Part shown: positions 9,198-17,316 of the stretch, piece after piece | How the letters are laid out: each line of letters opens with the position of its first letter | Position numbering within the stretch: position 1 is the stretch's first letter | Assembly (NCBI RefSeq): GCF_013408925.1 | Contig: NZ_JACCAB010000001.1 | Location: 1,054,001 to 1,118,000 of the forward strand | From: Pedococcus badiiscoriae | Lineage (GTDB): Bacteria > Actinomycetota > Actinomycetes > Actinomycetales > Dermatophilaceae | Direction: 5' to 3' | Length of the DNA: 64,000 bases | Position numbers and translations under genes: made by a program | Notes under the pieces: generated by a model | Told to the model about the DNA's origin: nothing | What the model saw: the letters and a program-made list of their open reading frames with translations, nothing else | Databases searched by the model: none

Positions 9198-9587
9198 GTG
9201 ACAGGTGGGACGGGACTGGCACAGGTGGCCCAGCACGCCGAGGACCTGGACCGAGCGGGAGCCTTCTACGAGCGCCTGCTCGGGTCGCCGCCCCTGGCCC
9301 GGTTCGACCCCCCGGGGCTGCTGTTCTTCGGCCTCGGCGACACCAGGCTTCTCCTCGAGGAGGGCGTCAGCTCGGCCCTGCTCTACCTCGCGGTCGACGA
9401 CGTCCCGACCCGCGTCGAGGAGCTCCGCGCCGACGGCGTCGTCGTCGAGTCCGAGCCGCACGTGATCTTCAGCCACACGGACGACAGCCTGGGCCCGGCG
9501 GGCAGCGACGAGTGGATGGCCTTCATCCGCGACAGCGAGGGCAACCTCGTCGGCCTGGTGAGCCACGCCCCGAGGGCAGAGGCCTGA
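9198..9587 (+). CDS. VOC-superfamily (glyoxalase/bleomycin-resistance-like) protein
   Basis: 129-aa vicinal-oxygen-chelate protein: LAQVAQHAEDLDRAGAFYER opens the beta-alpha-beta-beta-beta module and WMAFIRDSEGNLVGLVS closes it with the usual metal-ligand Glu position. The GTG at 9198 was chosen because a perfect AGGAGG is 8 nt upstream; the frame is open from 9189. The downstream fusion gene may begin inside this gene, so coupling is likely. Catalytic function not assignable. Confidence 0.82.
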   Translation: MTGGTGLAQVAQHAEDLDRAGAFYERLLGSPPLARFDPPGLLFFGLGDTRLLLEEGVSSALLYLAVDDVPTRVEELRADGVVVESEPHVIFSHTDDSLGPAGSDEWMAFIRDSEGNLVGLVSHAPRAEA

Positions 9588-11116
9588 GCGCAGGGCCCGC
9601 GCCGCCCGGCCCAACGCTGCCCGACCCGGCGCTCGTCGTGCTCGTCGGCCCCAGCGGGGCCGGCAAGTCGACCTGGGCGGCGCAGCGCTACCGGCAGCAG
9701 GAGATCGTCTCGTCGGATGCCCTGCGGGCGGTGGTGGGCAGTGGCGAGTTCGACCTCGACGCCTCGGCCGACGCCTTCGCCATCCTGCACCAGGTCGTTG
9801 CGGCGCGGGCCCGGCGCGGACTCACCGTCCTCGTGGACACCCTCGGCCTCGACCCGGACCTCCGCGAGCGTCTGCGCGAACAAGGGCGCGCCGCCGGACT
9901 TCCCTGTGTTGCAGTGCTTTTCGACACCGATCCCGCGGTGTGCCGCGAGCGGAACTCCCGGCGCGACCGACCCGTCCCGGCGGCTGTCCTGGGCCGACAG
10001 CTCGCCGGCTTCGGTCTGGTGCGGGCGGCGGTCGCGGAGGAGGGCTGGGACGCGGTCCTCGTCGTGGCCGGACCCGCCGCGGACGCCGAGAGCGCGCCGG
10101 CGGCGGCATCCCCGAGTTCGACGGCGCCTCGGTCGACGGTGCCGCGGTCGACGCCACCGACCGGCCCCACGGCCGGTGCGGGCGATCTCGGGCTGGACGT
10201 CGTGATCCAGCTGTCACGCTTCCCCTGGGGCGCCGATCCGACCGGCTGGCTTCGGTCTGTCGTCCTGGCCGCGGACCACTTCGGCTTCAGCGGCATCGCG
10301 TTGATGGACCATCTCATCCAGATCCCCCAGGTGGACCGGGCGTGGGAGCCCATCCCCGAGCCGTGGGTGACCCTGGGACTGCTCGCCGGCCTGGACACCC
10401 GGCTGCGGCTGGGCACTCTCGTCTCGCCCGTCACCTTCCGCGCCCCGGGCATCATCGCGAAAACCGTTGCGACGCTTGACGTCCTTTCAGGGGGCAGGGC
10501 CTTCGTGGGCCTGGGGGCGGGCTGGTGGGAGCGCGAGCACCTCGCGTTCGGCCTGCCGTTCCCCCCGCCCGCCGAGCGACTCGACCAGCTCGAGGCCTCG
10601 ATCGAGACGATCCGCGCACTGTGGGGCAAGGGCACCAAGGCCCACCAGGGAAAGCGCGTCACGTTGCCCGAGACCACGGCATACCCGCGCCCCGTGGGCC
10701 AGCCACAGATCATCGTGGGCGGCGCCGGTGAGCGGCGCACCCTGCGCATCGCCGCGGAGCTCGCGGACGCGTGCAACCTGCCCAGCGACCTGCCCACCCT
10801 CGAGCGCAAGCTCGAGGTGCTGCGCAGCCACTGCCGCACCGTGGGCCGGGACCCTGACGACGTGGCGGTGACCGTGCTGGACCTGCCCATCGTCGGCCGC
10901 GACCGCGACGACACCTGGCGCAGGGTCGAACGGTTGCGTGGTCGCACCCCGGCTGCGACCTACGCGAGACGCCATCACGCGGGAGAGGTGGCCCAGCACC
11001 ACGAGCGCTTCGTCGCGCTGGCGTCGCGCGGTGTGCAGACCGTCTTCGTGGGCCTGCCCGACCTCGAGGGGCCGGACGATGTCGAGCGGCTCGCCGGGGT
11101 CCTGACGGGGCGGTAG
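9512..11116 (+). CDS. P-loop kinase-like domain fused to F420-dependent luciferase-like oxidoreductase
   Basis: Single open frame of up to 534 aa with two domains. The N-terminal part has Walker A GPSGAGKSTWA and a polynucleotide-kinase/zeta-toxin-like layout (SSDALRAVVG, VLVDTLGLDPDLRERL, RNSRRDRPVP). A Ser/Thr/Pro linker follows (about residues 190-230). The C-terminal half is a luciferase-like monooxygenase (LLM) domain: FGFSGIALMDHL, RLRLGTLVSPVTFR, ATLDVLSGGRAFVGLGAGWW, QIIVGGAGERRTLRIA. The start is uncertain: the ATG at 9512 lies inside the VOC gene and has a poor ribosome site, and a GTG at 9638 would begin just before the P-loop. F420 use is known of the family, not shown here. Confidence 0.8.
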   Translation: MDGLHPRQRGQPRRPGEPRPEGRGLSAGPAPPGPTLPDPALVVLVGPSGAGKSTWAAQRYRQQEIVSSDALRAVVGSGEFDLDASADAFAILHQVVAARARRGLTVLVDTLGLDPDLRERLREQGRAAGLPCVAVLFDTDPAVCRERNSRRDRPVPAAVLGRQLAGFGLVRAAVAEEGWDAVLVVAGPAADAESAPAAASPSSTAPRSTVPRSTPPTGPTAGAGDLGLDVVIQLSRFPWGADPTGWLRSVVLAADHFGFSGIALMDHLIQIPQVDRAWEPIPEPWVTLGLLAGLDTRLRLGTLVSPVTFRAPGIIAKTVATLDVLSGGRAFVGLGAGWWEREHLAFGLPFPPPAERLDQLEASIETIRALWGKGTKAHQGKRVTLPETTAYPRPVGQPQIIVGGAGERRTLRIAAELADACNLPSDLPTLERKLEVLRSHCRTVGRDPDDVAVTVLDLPIVGRDRDDTWRRVERLRGRTPAATYARRHHAGEVAQHHERFVALASRGVQTVFVGLPDLEGPDDVERLAGVLTGR

Positions 11117-11122
11117 ACACGA

Positions 11123-11162
11123 CCACGCCGGGTGCCGCTGCGTCGCAGGGCACCCGGCGTGG
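11123..11162. terminator. Strong bidirectional terminator hairpin
   Basis: Perfect 14-bp arms CCACGCCGGGTGCC (11123-11136) and GGCACCCGGCGTGG (11149-11162). The 12-nt loop can itself pair (CTGCG/CGCAG). It lies in the 77-bp gap between the convergent fusion gene and cvnD. Confidence 0.75.
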
Positions 11163-11193
11163 GGCGAACATCGCGTCCGGAGACGCACTCGGC

Positions 11194-11778
11194 TCAGGCG
11201 GAGGCGGACACCCCGGTGAGCTGCGTCAGGGCGAACTCCGTGATGCGGACCAGGGCCCGCTTGGCGGACTCGCGGTCACGGGCGTCGACCGCGATGACGG
11301 GGATGTGCGACGGGATCGCGAGGGCTTCGCGGATCTCGTCGGGACCGAACTCCTGCGACCCGTCGAACTGGTTGAGAGCGACGATGAACGGCAGACCCTT
11401 GGCCTCGAAGTAGTCCACCGCGGCGAAGCTGTCGTCGAGGCGGCGGACGTCGACCAGCACGACCGCACCGATGGCACCCTTGACCAGGTCGTCCCACATG
11501 AACCAGAACCGGCGCTGGCCAGGAGTGCCGAACAGGTACAGCACCAGGTTCTCGGCCAAGGTGATGCGGCCGAAGTCCATGGCCACCGTGGTGGTGTGCT
11601 TCTGCTGCACCTTGGAGATGTCGTCCTGGCCCTCGGACTCGTTGGTGACGAGAGCCTCGGTGCGCAGGGGGTCGATCTCGGAGACGGCACCAACGAAGGT
11701 GGTCTTGCCGACGCCGAAGCCGCCGGCCACGACAATCTTCGTCGAGGCGCTGTTGCGGTTAGAGGGCGCGTAGTCCAC
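11194..11778 (-). CDS. cvnD: Conservon GTPase (CvnD-like, small Ras/MglA-type)
   Basis: 194-aa Ras-like GTPase of the actinobacterial conservon. The P-loop is GGFGVGKTTFVG, the switch/G3 region is LYLFGTPGQRRFWFMWDD and the specificity loop is ALNQFDG (NQFD in place of NKxD, as usual in this family). The GTG at 11778 is preferred over an ATG at 11793 because GAAAGGA is 6 nt upstream. It overlaps the end of the DUF742 gene by 20 bp. It is thought to relay signals from the CvnA kinase-like sensor with CvnB and CvnC. Confidence 0.9.
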   Translation of the reverse strand: MDYAPSNRNSASTKIVVAGGFGVGKTTFVGAVSEIDPLRTEALVTNESEGQDDISKVQQKHTTTVAMDFGRITLAENLVLYLFGTPGQRRFWFMWDDLVKGAIGAVVLVDVRRLDDSFAAVDYFEAKGLPFIVALNQFDGSQEFGPDEIREALAIPSHIPVIAVDARDRESAKRALVRITEFALTQLTGVSASA

Positions 11779-12130
11779 TGAGTGTCCTTTCAATCAGTTC
11801 ACGTCGTTCGTCGGATGTCGTGTACTCGGAGATGGTCGTGCGCGTCTTGAGGTGCCCGGCGGTGACCAGGTCACCCAGCAGCACCCGGGCGACGCCGAGG
11901 GGGATGTGGAGTTTTGCGGAGACCTCGGCCACCGACTCCTTGGCCGTGCACAGCTCGATGATCCGCCCCGAGAGGTCGCCCTCGGGCCAGGTCGCGGTGC
12001 GTCCGGAGGGAAGCACCTCGAACGTGGCCTCGATGGGAAGGTCGACCACGGACTCGGTGCGTCCGGACGTCAGCGCGTACGGCCGTACCAGGCGAGGGCC
12101 TGCCGACACTTCGCGTCCGTCTGGCGCCAT
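11759..12130 (-). CDS. cvnC: Conservon DUF742 protein (CvnC-like)
   Basis: 123-aa DUF742 protein with the family core RLVRPYALTSGRT, followed by a winged-helix-like part (IIELCTAKESVAEVSAKLHIPLGVARVLLGDLV). ATG start 4 bp after cvnB; its end overlaps cvnD by 20 bp, which indicates translational coupling. It probably bridges the roadblock protein and the GTPase. No enzymatic motif. Confidence 0.9.
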   Translation of the reverse strand: MAPDGREVSAGPRLVRPYALTSGRTESVVDLPIEATFEVLPSGRTATWPEGDLSGRIIELCTAKESVAEVSAKLHIPLGVARVLLGDLVTAGHLKTRTTISEYTTSDERRELIERTLSGLRAL

Positions 12131-12134
12131 GGGT

Positions 12135-12554
12135 CTAGCCCGACATCGGGGTCCGGGCCGACGCGTCGATCATCTTGCCGACGCGGTCGACCAGGACCGC
12201 CATCTCGTAGCCGACCTGACCGATGTCAGACTCGGTGCTGGTGAGTGCTGCCAGGTGCGAGCCGTCGCCGACGCTCATGAGGAGCAGGTAGCCCAGCTCC
12301 ATCTCGATGACGGACTGCAGCACCGTCCCGCCCTGGAACAGGCGCGCGGCACCCGATGCCAGGCTGGCCATCCCCGACGCGACTGCGGCCATCTGCTCGG
12401 CGCGGTCGATGGGCAGCTGCTCGCTGGCGGCCATGGGGAGCCCGTCGGCGGACACCAGGATGGCGTGTGACACGCCAGGGGTCTCCGTCGTGAACTTGGC
12501 CACGAGCCAGTCGTACTCGCCCTTGGGCTGGGCCATGGCGTCAGTGGTGTACAT
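12135..12554 (-). CDS. cvnB: Conservon roadblock/LC7 protein (CvnB-like)
   Basis: 139-aa roadblock/LC7-fold protein ([30 protein letters not shown], later [17 protein letters not shown]). Such proteins regulate small Ras-like GTPases, here CvnD. The ATG at 12554 was chosen because GAGAGG is 6 nt upstream; an upstream ATG at 12578 has no such site. It overlaps the end of the sensor-kinase gene by 14 bp. Confidence 0.92.
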   Translation of the reverse strand: MYTTDAMAQPKGEYDWLVAKFTTETPGVSHAILVSADGLPMAASEQLPIDRAEQMAAVASGMASLASGAARLFQGGTVLQSVIEMELGYLLLMSVGDGSHLAALTSTESDIGQVGYEMAVLVDRVGKMIDASARTPMSG

Positions 12555-15500
12555 CGGCTTCCTCTCGGTGTGTTCCATCTTGTGCCTCGGTGCGTGCGGA
12601 GCTCACACCGTTCTTGTGGCGGTTGAGGTTGCGACGGATCGCCTCGGGATCGCGTCGCGATGCTGCAGGGGCAGCGGGGTTGTCGTCGACCTCATCAAGG
12701 GCGCCGGGGACCAGGTAGCTGCCCGGGCGTCGCATGGGGAGGCCGGCTGCGGACTCTTTCAGGGGTTCGGTCTCCTCGTTTCGTGCTGCGGCGGACCATG
12801 CCTTGTCCGCCTCGTTGGTCGACCATGCCGCGGCAGCGGGCACGGACGTGTCGTCGGTCAGCCAGCGCGACATCATCGCCCGGAAGATGGGGGTGTCGTT
12901 GAGGTTGGTGCGCGGGGCGCCATCCTCGGACTCGACACCCTCGGACTCGACACCCTCGGACTCGACACGCTCAGACTCGACCGCCTCGGGCTCGGTGGAC
13001 GCGACGACCTCGGTGCCCTCGTCGGCCTGGGGGGCGGCCTCGGTGACCTCCGCGACCTCCGCGACCTCGGCGACCTGGGTGATATCGGCGGTCTCCGTGA
13101 CCTCGGGGGCTGCCTCGACGACGGCGACCGGCTCGGTCACTACGTCAAGCACGGGCTCCGGTGTCATGACGTCGGCTTCTGCGGAAGGCTCCTCGTCCAG
13201 CGACGCGGCGGGGGCCGCCTCGCGGGCCCGACGAGCCCCGAAGAACGACGTGTTGTGCGCCCGCATGGCCGGCCGCGAGCTGGTGACCTCGGTCGGGATG
13301 GCCTGGGCCGCAGCTGCGGACGTGGCCCCGGGGACGCGGGTGGGCAGCGGCGTGGTGTCAGCCGGTCCGGTGGTCGGCGCCTCGACGACGGCGATGCTGT
13401 CGACCGGTGCCGTCACCTCGGCGGAAATCTCAGCCGGGGCGTCGTCCGTGGGTTGGGAGCCATCGTCCGACGCCCTGTCGGAGTCATCGTCGGAGTCATC
13501 GTCGGAAGCCTTGTCGGAGGCGTCGTCGAGGATCGCGTCGGAGCCGTGGTCGACACCCGAGTCAGTCTCGGCAACGGCCTCGGCGACGGCGACCTCGGCC
13601 ACCCACTCGGCCGGCACGTGCAGATCGGTGGTGGCGTCAGCCGAGCCGATCGAGTCGACCGCCTCGACCGAGTCGGAGATGCCCGAGTCGGCGGCGACCG
13701 AGTCGGCGGCGACCGAGTTGGAGGCGACCGCGTCGGTCTGCGCTGCGGTGTCGGCGTCCGCCGCAGGGGCATCTGCCCCGAGCTCGCGGGCCTTGCCGGC
13801 CTCGACGATCTTGGCGCGGTGGTCGAGCCAGGCCGACAGGTTGGACGGCATCTGGCGCGGCTCTGCCTCGGCTTCGAGCCGGGCTGCCTCGGCGGCAGCC
13901 TTGCGGCCGGGGAGCCAGCTGAGTCGGCTCGCCTTGGCGGCCGGAGCGGCCGACTTGGCGCCACCCTGGTCCGCTGACGCGTCCGAGGTCCCGTCGGACG
14001 CCGCGGACGGAGCGTCCTCGAACTCGCGGTACTCGGTGATCCCCGTGGCCCGCGGCTTGCGGACAGGCAGGCCGGCCGCCGAACGCTGCGGCTCGGACGA
14101 CGCCTGGGCCGCAGGAGCGTCCGTAGCGTCCGGGCCATCGCCAACGGTGGCCTCGGGGGCCGGCGCGACCTCGGGGGCCGGCGCGACCTCGGGGGCCGAT
14201 GCCGCGGCGTCGGTCGCGACAGCCTCCGTCGGACGAGCGTCCTCAGCCGAGCTGCCGTTCACTGCCGGCTTGTCCGACGAGCCGTTGAGGACCTTGTCGT
14301 CGACGCCGTGGCCGTTGGTGGACGACTTCTCGTCGACCCGTGCCTCGGCGCCCTCGATGACGGGCTTGGCAGGCGTCTGTATGCCATTCGCGGCACCGGG
14401 ACCGTGAGCCCCAGGGGTCCGCGTGGGCAGCACCTTCTTGGCTGCACCCGGCACCGGGCTGGGCGTGGCACCGCTGGCGCCGCGGACCCGGGTGGGGAGG
14501 CCGGACTTCGTCGTCCCACCGACAGCCGAGGTCGGGGTCGCGACGGAGGGAACCTGCGGGGTGTCGGCACCCGCGGGGGCGGCAACGGGACGGGCGGGGC
14601 GCTCGCCACGGCTGCTGTCGGCCAGCAGGGCGGCCGGCAGGTGAACGGACACCGTGATGCCCTGCTTGTCGTCACCGTTGCGGCGCAACCGCACGGCGAT
14701 GCCGTGCCGCTTCGCCAGGCTCCCGACCACGAACAGACCCATGCGACGGGCGGTGTCCGCGGTGATGTCGCCGCCGTTTGCGAGCTGGTCGTTGAGAGCG
14801 GCAAGGTCCTTGGGCGGCATACCGAGGCCACGGTCGGAGACCTCGATCAGGAGGCCACCTTCCGGCGTGCGGGCACCACGGATCGACACACGCGAGGTGG
14901 GCGGCGAGTACGAGAGGGCGTTGTCGACGATCTCGGCGACGAGGTGGATCAGGTCCGAGCCGACCGCACCCAGGACGTGGTCGTTCGAGGTGTCACCGAT
15001 GTCGATGCGCTCGTAGTTCTCGACCTCGGACACGGCGGCGCGCACAGCGTCGGACACCGAGACGGAGCCGGACACACCACGGCGGGTGGACGTACCAGCC
15101 AGCACCAGGAGCGAGTCGCTGTTGCGGCGCATACGGGCCGCGAGGTGGTCGAGGCGGAACAGGCTCTGCAGACGCTTGGGGTCTTCCTCGTCGCTCTCGA
15201 GTCGCTCGATGAGGCTGAGCTGCTGGTCGATGAGGGACGTGCTCCGACGCGACAGCGTCTCGAACATGTTGCCGACCTGGACGCGCAGACGCGCCTGCTC
15301 ACCGGCCAGGGAGCGCGCCTGGGTGTGGAGGTCGTCCACGGCGCGGGCCAGCTGGCCCATCTCCTCGGTGGTGTGCACGGGGATCGGCACGAACTCCGGG
15401 AGGTCGCCGCCGTCACGCACGGCTGCAACTGCTTCGGGCAGCCGCGCGTTGGCGACGTCGAGGGCGCCCTGGCGCACCGCGCGGATCGGGATGAGCAGGG

Positions 15501-16455
15501 AGCGGATGAGGGCCAGCACGAGAGCCAGAGCCAGGGCCAGCGCCACGATCACGACGAGGGCGTTGAAGATGGCACTGCTGCGGTCCGCCGCAGCGCGCTG
15601 ACGCAGGGTGGACTCCAGCGCCGTCAGCTGCCCTTGCATGAGCTTGCTGTAGCCCGCGTTGCTGGACTCGATGATGGGGGCTAGCCCGAGGATCTGAGCC
15701 TTGTCAGGGGACTCCTGCTGGAGCGTGTAGCCGCGGCGTCCGTTCTCGTTGAGGAGCTGGCGGACCTGGCCGGCCTGGTCTGCGCTCGTGGCCGACTGGA
15801 GTCGCGTCAGGGCCGCGGTCTCCGCACCGACCTGACCGATGGCGCGAAGGTTGGCGGCGGCGTCGTCGGTGTTGGCGAGGTTGAGCTGCTGCCCGGTCAT
15901 GGCGCGCTGCGCGGCGATGGCGTCCTGCAGGGCCACGACGAGCCTGGCCGAGGCCGGGTCGTTGCTGAGGCCGAGGTCGCTGACGACCGTGGCCATCAGC
16001 GTCGCGGTGTTGCCGGACTTGTCGATGACGGTGTCGGTGAACCCGTTCTGCGTCTTGGCGGTGCGCACTGCCTGCCCGAGCGACAGGGCGCTCGTGATGC
16101 TGGCCTTCACCGAGTCAGGGACGCCGTTGGCCGTGATGGCGTTGCGCAGGTTCGCGGCAGCGGACTGGTACTTCGTGACGGCGGCTGCGACCCCGGCACC
16201 ACCGACGCCGTCGGACGCGGCGAGGCCCTGGACCGCGAGGTTGTACTCGACGACGGGGCGGATGACCAGGACGTTGTCCGCGGCCTGCGAAAGGCTGCGT
16301 GAGGAGTCGAAGTCGTTCTTGACGCGCAGGCCACCGAAGACGAAGGCCAGCAGCACGGGCAGGACGATGGCCGCGGCCAGTTTCCGACGGAGGGGCCACT
16401 GACCGAACGACCAGCTCTGGGGGACACGGCCAGCCGCCGACTGCAGTCTGGACAC
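12541..16455 (-). CDS. cvnA: Conservon sensor histidine kinase (CvnA-like) with NIT-type sensor domain and ~690-residue disordered tail
   Basis: 1304 aa. A first membrane helix (about 28-44) precedes an extracytoplasmic helical domain resembling nitrate/nitrite-sensing (NIT) domains, then helix 2 (about 297-320) and a HAMP linker. The ATPase domain has N box [12 protein letters not shown] (about 508), G1 DRGLGMPP and G2 [14 protein letters not shown] (about 577). From about residue 615 on, the protein is acidic, Ala/Ser/Val/Glu-rich low complexity. Within the tail a short motif recurs five times: [10 protein letters not shown] (~653), [10 protein letters not shown] (~678), [10 protein letters not shown] (~798), [10 protein letters not shown] (~1040), [10 protein letters not shown] (~1240). 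The GTG start has a GAGGAAGG site upstream. First gene of cvnABCD. Confidence 0.88.
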   Translation of the reverse strand: MSRLQSAAGRVPQSWSFGQWPLRRKLAAAIVLPVLLAFVFGGLRVKNDFDSSRSLSQAADNVLVIRPVVEYNLAVQGLAASDGVGGAGVAAAVTKYQSAAANLRNAITANGVPDSVKASITSALSLGQAVRTAKTQNGFTDTVIDKSGNTATLMATVVSDLGLSNDPASARLVVALQDAIAAQRAMTGQQLNLANTDDAAANLRAIGQVGAETAALTRLQSATSADQAGQVRQLLNENGRRGYTLQQESPDKAQILGLAPIIESSNAGYSKLMQGQLTALESTLRQRAAADRSSAIFNALVVIVALALALALVLALIRSLLIPIRAVRQGALDVANARLPEAVAAVRDGGDLPEFVPIPVHTTEEMGQLARAVDDLHTQARSLAGEQARLRVQVGNMFETLSRRSTSLIDQQLSLIERLESDEEDPKRLQSLFRLDHLAARMRRNSDSLLVLAGTSTRRGVSGSVSVSDAVRAAVSEVENYERIDIGDTSNDHVLGAVGSDLIHLVAEIVDNALSYSPPTSRVSIRGARTPEGGLLIEVSDRGLGMPPKDLAALNDQLANGGDITADTARRMGLFVVGSLAKRHGIAVRLRRNGDDKQGITVSVHLPAALLADSSRGERPARPVAAPAGADTPQVPSVATPTSAVGGTTKSGLPTRVRGASGATPSPVPGAAKKVLPTRTPGAHGPGAANGIQTPAKPVIEGAEARVDEKSSTNGHGVDDKVLNGSSDKPAVNGSSAEDARPTEAVATDAAASAPEVAPAPEVAPAPEATVGDGPDATDAPAAQASSEPQRSAAGLPVRKPRATGITEYREFEDAPSAASDGTSDASADQGGAKSAAPAAKASRLSWLPGRKAAAEAARLEAEAEPRQMPSNLSAWLDHRAKIVEAGKARELGADAPAADADTAAQTDAVASNSVAADSVAADSGISDSVEAVDSIGSADATTDLHVPAEWVAEVAVAEAVAETDSGVDHGSDAILDDASDKASDDDSDDDSDRASDDGSQPTDDAPAEISAEVTAPVDSIAVVEAPTTGPADTTPLPTRVPGATSAAAAQAIPTEVTSSRPAMRAHNTSFFGARRAREAAPAASLDEEPSAEADVMTPEPVLDVVTEPVAVVEAAPEVTETADITQVAEVAEVAEVTEAAPQADEGTEVVASTEPEAVESERVESEGVESEGVESEDGAPRTNLNDTPIFRAMMSRWLTDDTSVPAAAAWSTNEADKAWSAAARNEETEPLKESAAGLPMRRPGSYLVPGALDEVDDNPAAPAASRRDPEAIRRNLNRHKNGVSSARTEAQDGTHREEADVHH
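12924..12983. repeat. 15-bp tandem repeat in the cvnA tail
   Basis: Three exact copies of CCTCGGACTCGACAC plus one degenerate copy, in frame, encoding a Val-Glu-Ser-Glu-(Gly/Arg) repeat. The copy number could vary by slippage. Confidence 0.9.
14151..14204. repeat. 18-bp tandem repeat in the cvnA tail
   Basis: Two exact copies of CCTCGGGGGCCGGCGCGA plus a partial third, encoding Ala-Pro-Glu-Val-Ala-Pro repeats in the disordered region. Confidence 0.9.
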
Positions 16456-16629
16456 GGAGCCACCTTCCTCACGACGAAACTTGGGCGAACGGCAACATAC
16501 GTGCGGGCAGGGGGGGTGGGGATAGGTATCGAACGGTGGTTGGCACGTTTGGCCTGCGGAGATCTGGCCGAACGGACTAGGCCACCACGGAGAGGCAATC
16601 CAGCATGTGGGCCAGGTCGACCGGTATCC

Positions 16630-17316
16630 TCACGCGGTCACGACCAAGCGGTAGCCCTGACCGGGTTCGGTCAGCACGTAGCGAGGCCTGGCCGGATCCG
16701 GTTCGAGCTTGCGGCGAAGCTGGTTGGCATAGACCCGGAGGTAGTTGGACTCGCGGCCGTAGCTCGGACCCCACACCTCGCGCAGCAGGTCCTTCTGGCT
16801 GACGAGGTGCCCCGGACGGCGGGCCAACGTCTCCAGCAGGCTCCACTCCGTCGGCGTCAGCCGGACCTCGACGCCGCCGACGACGGCACGGCGCTCGGCG
16901 AAGTCCAGGGAGAAGTGCGGCGTCCGCACAGGTGCCACCGTGGACTCGGGCGCCTCACCCCGGCGCCTCAGCGCGACCCGCACCCTCGCCAGGAGCTCGT
17001 CCATGGCGAACGGCTTGGTGACGTAGTCGTCGGCGCCGAGGTCGAGGGCCTCCACCTTGTCGACCGAGTCCGCCCGCGCCGACAGGACGATCACAGGCAC
17101 GTCCGAGGTCTGCCGGACCCTGCGCAGCACCTCCACGCCGTCGAGGTCCGGCAGTCCGAGGTCGAGCACGATCAGGTCGGGCCGCTCGTCGTGGAAGGCC
17201 TGCAGCGCCGTGCGCCCGTCGCCGGCAGTCTCCACCGAGTAGTCGCGCGCCCTCAGGTTGATGGCCACCGTGCGGACCAGGTGGGGCTCGTCGTCCACGA
17301 CCAGGATGGAGGTCAC
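16630..17316 (-). CDS. kdpE: KdpE response regulator
   Basis: OmpR/PhoB-type transcription factor that activates kdpFABC under K+ limitation. The receiver domain starts SILVVDDEPHLVRTV with phospho-acceptor Asp in LIVLDLGLPD (about residue 52). The C-terminal winged helix includes LTPTEWSLLETLARRPGHLVSQ and ends YVLTEPGQGYRLV. The GTG start overlaps the kdpD stop by 4 bp. Last gene of the kdp operon. Confidence 0.95.
   Translation of the reverse strand: MTSILVVDDEPHLVRTVAINLRARDYSVETAGDGRTALQAFHDERPDLIVLDLGLPDLDGVEVLRRVRQTSDVPVIVLSARADSVDKVEALDLGADDYVTKPFAMDELLARVRVALRRRGEAPESTVAPVRTPHFSLDFAERRAVVGGVEVRLTPTEWSLLETLARRPGHLVSQKDLLREVWGPSYGRESNYLRVYANQLRRKLEPDPARPRYVLTEPGQGYRLVVTA

Noticed and set aside
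12924..14204. Short repeats considered as a CRISPR-like array
   Set aside because: Units are 15-18 bp, adjacent without spacers, in frame, and encode low-complexity protein.
12734..14407. Ser/Thr/Ala-rich 557-residue forward frame
   Set aside because: Antisense shadow of the low-complexity cvnA tail; its repeats mirror those of the real gene.
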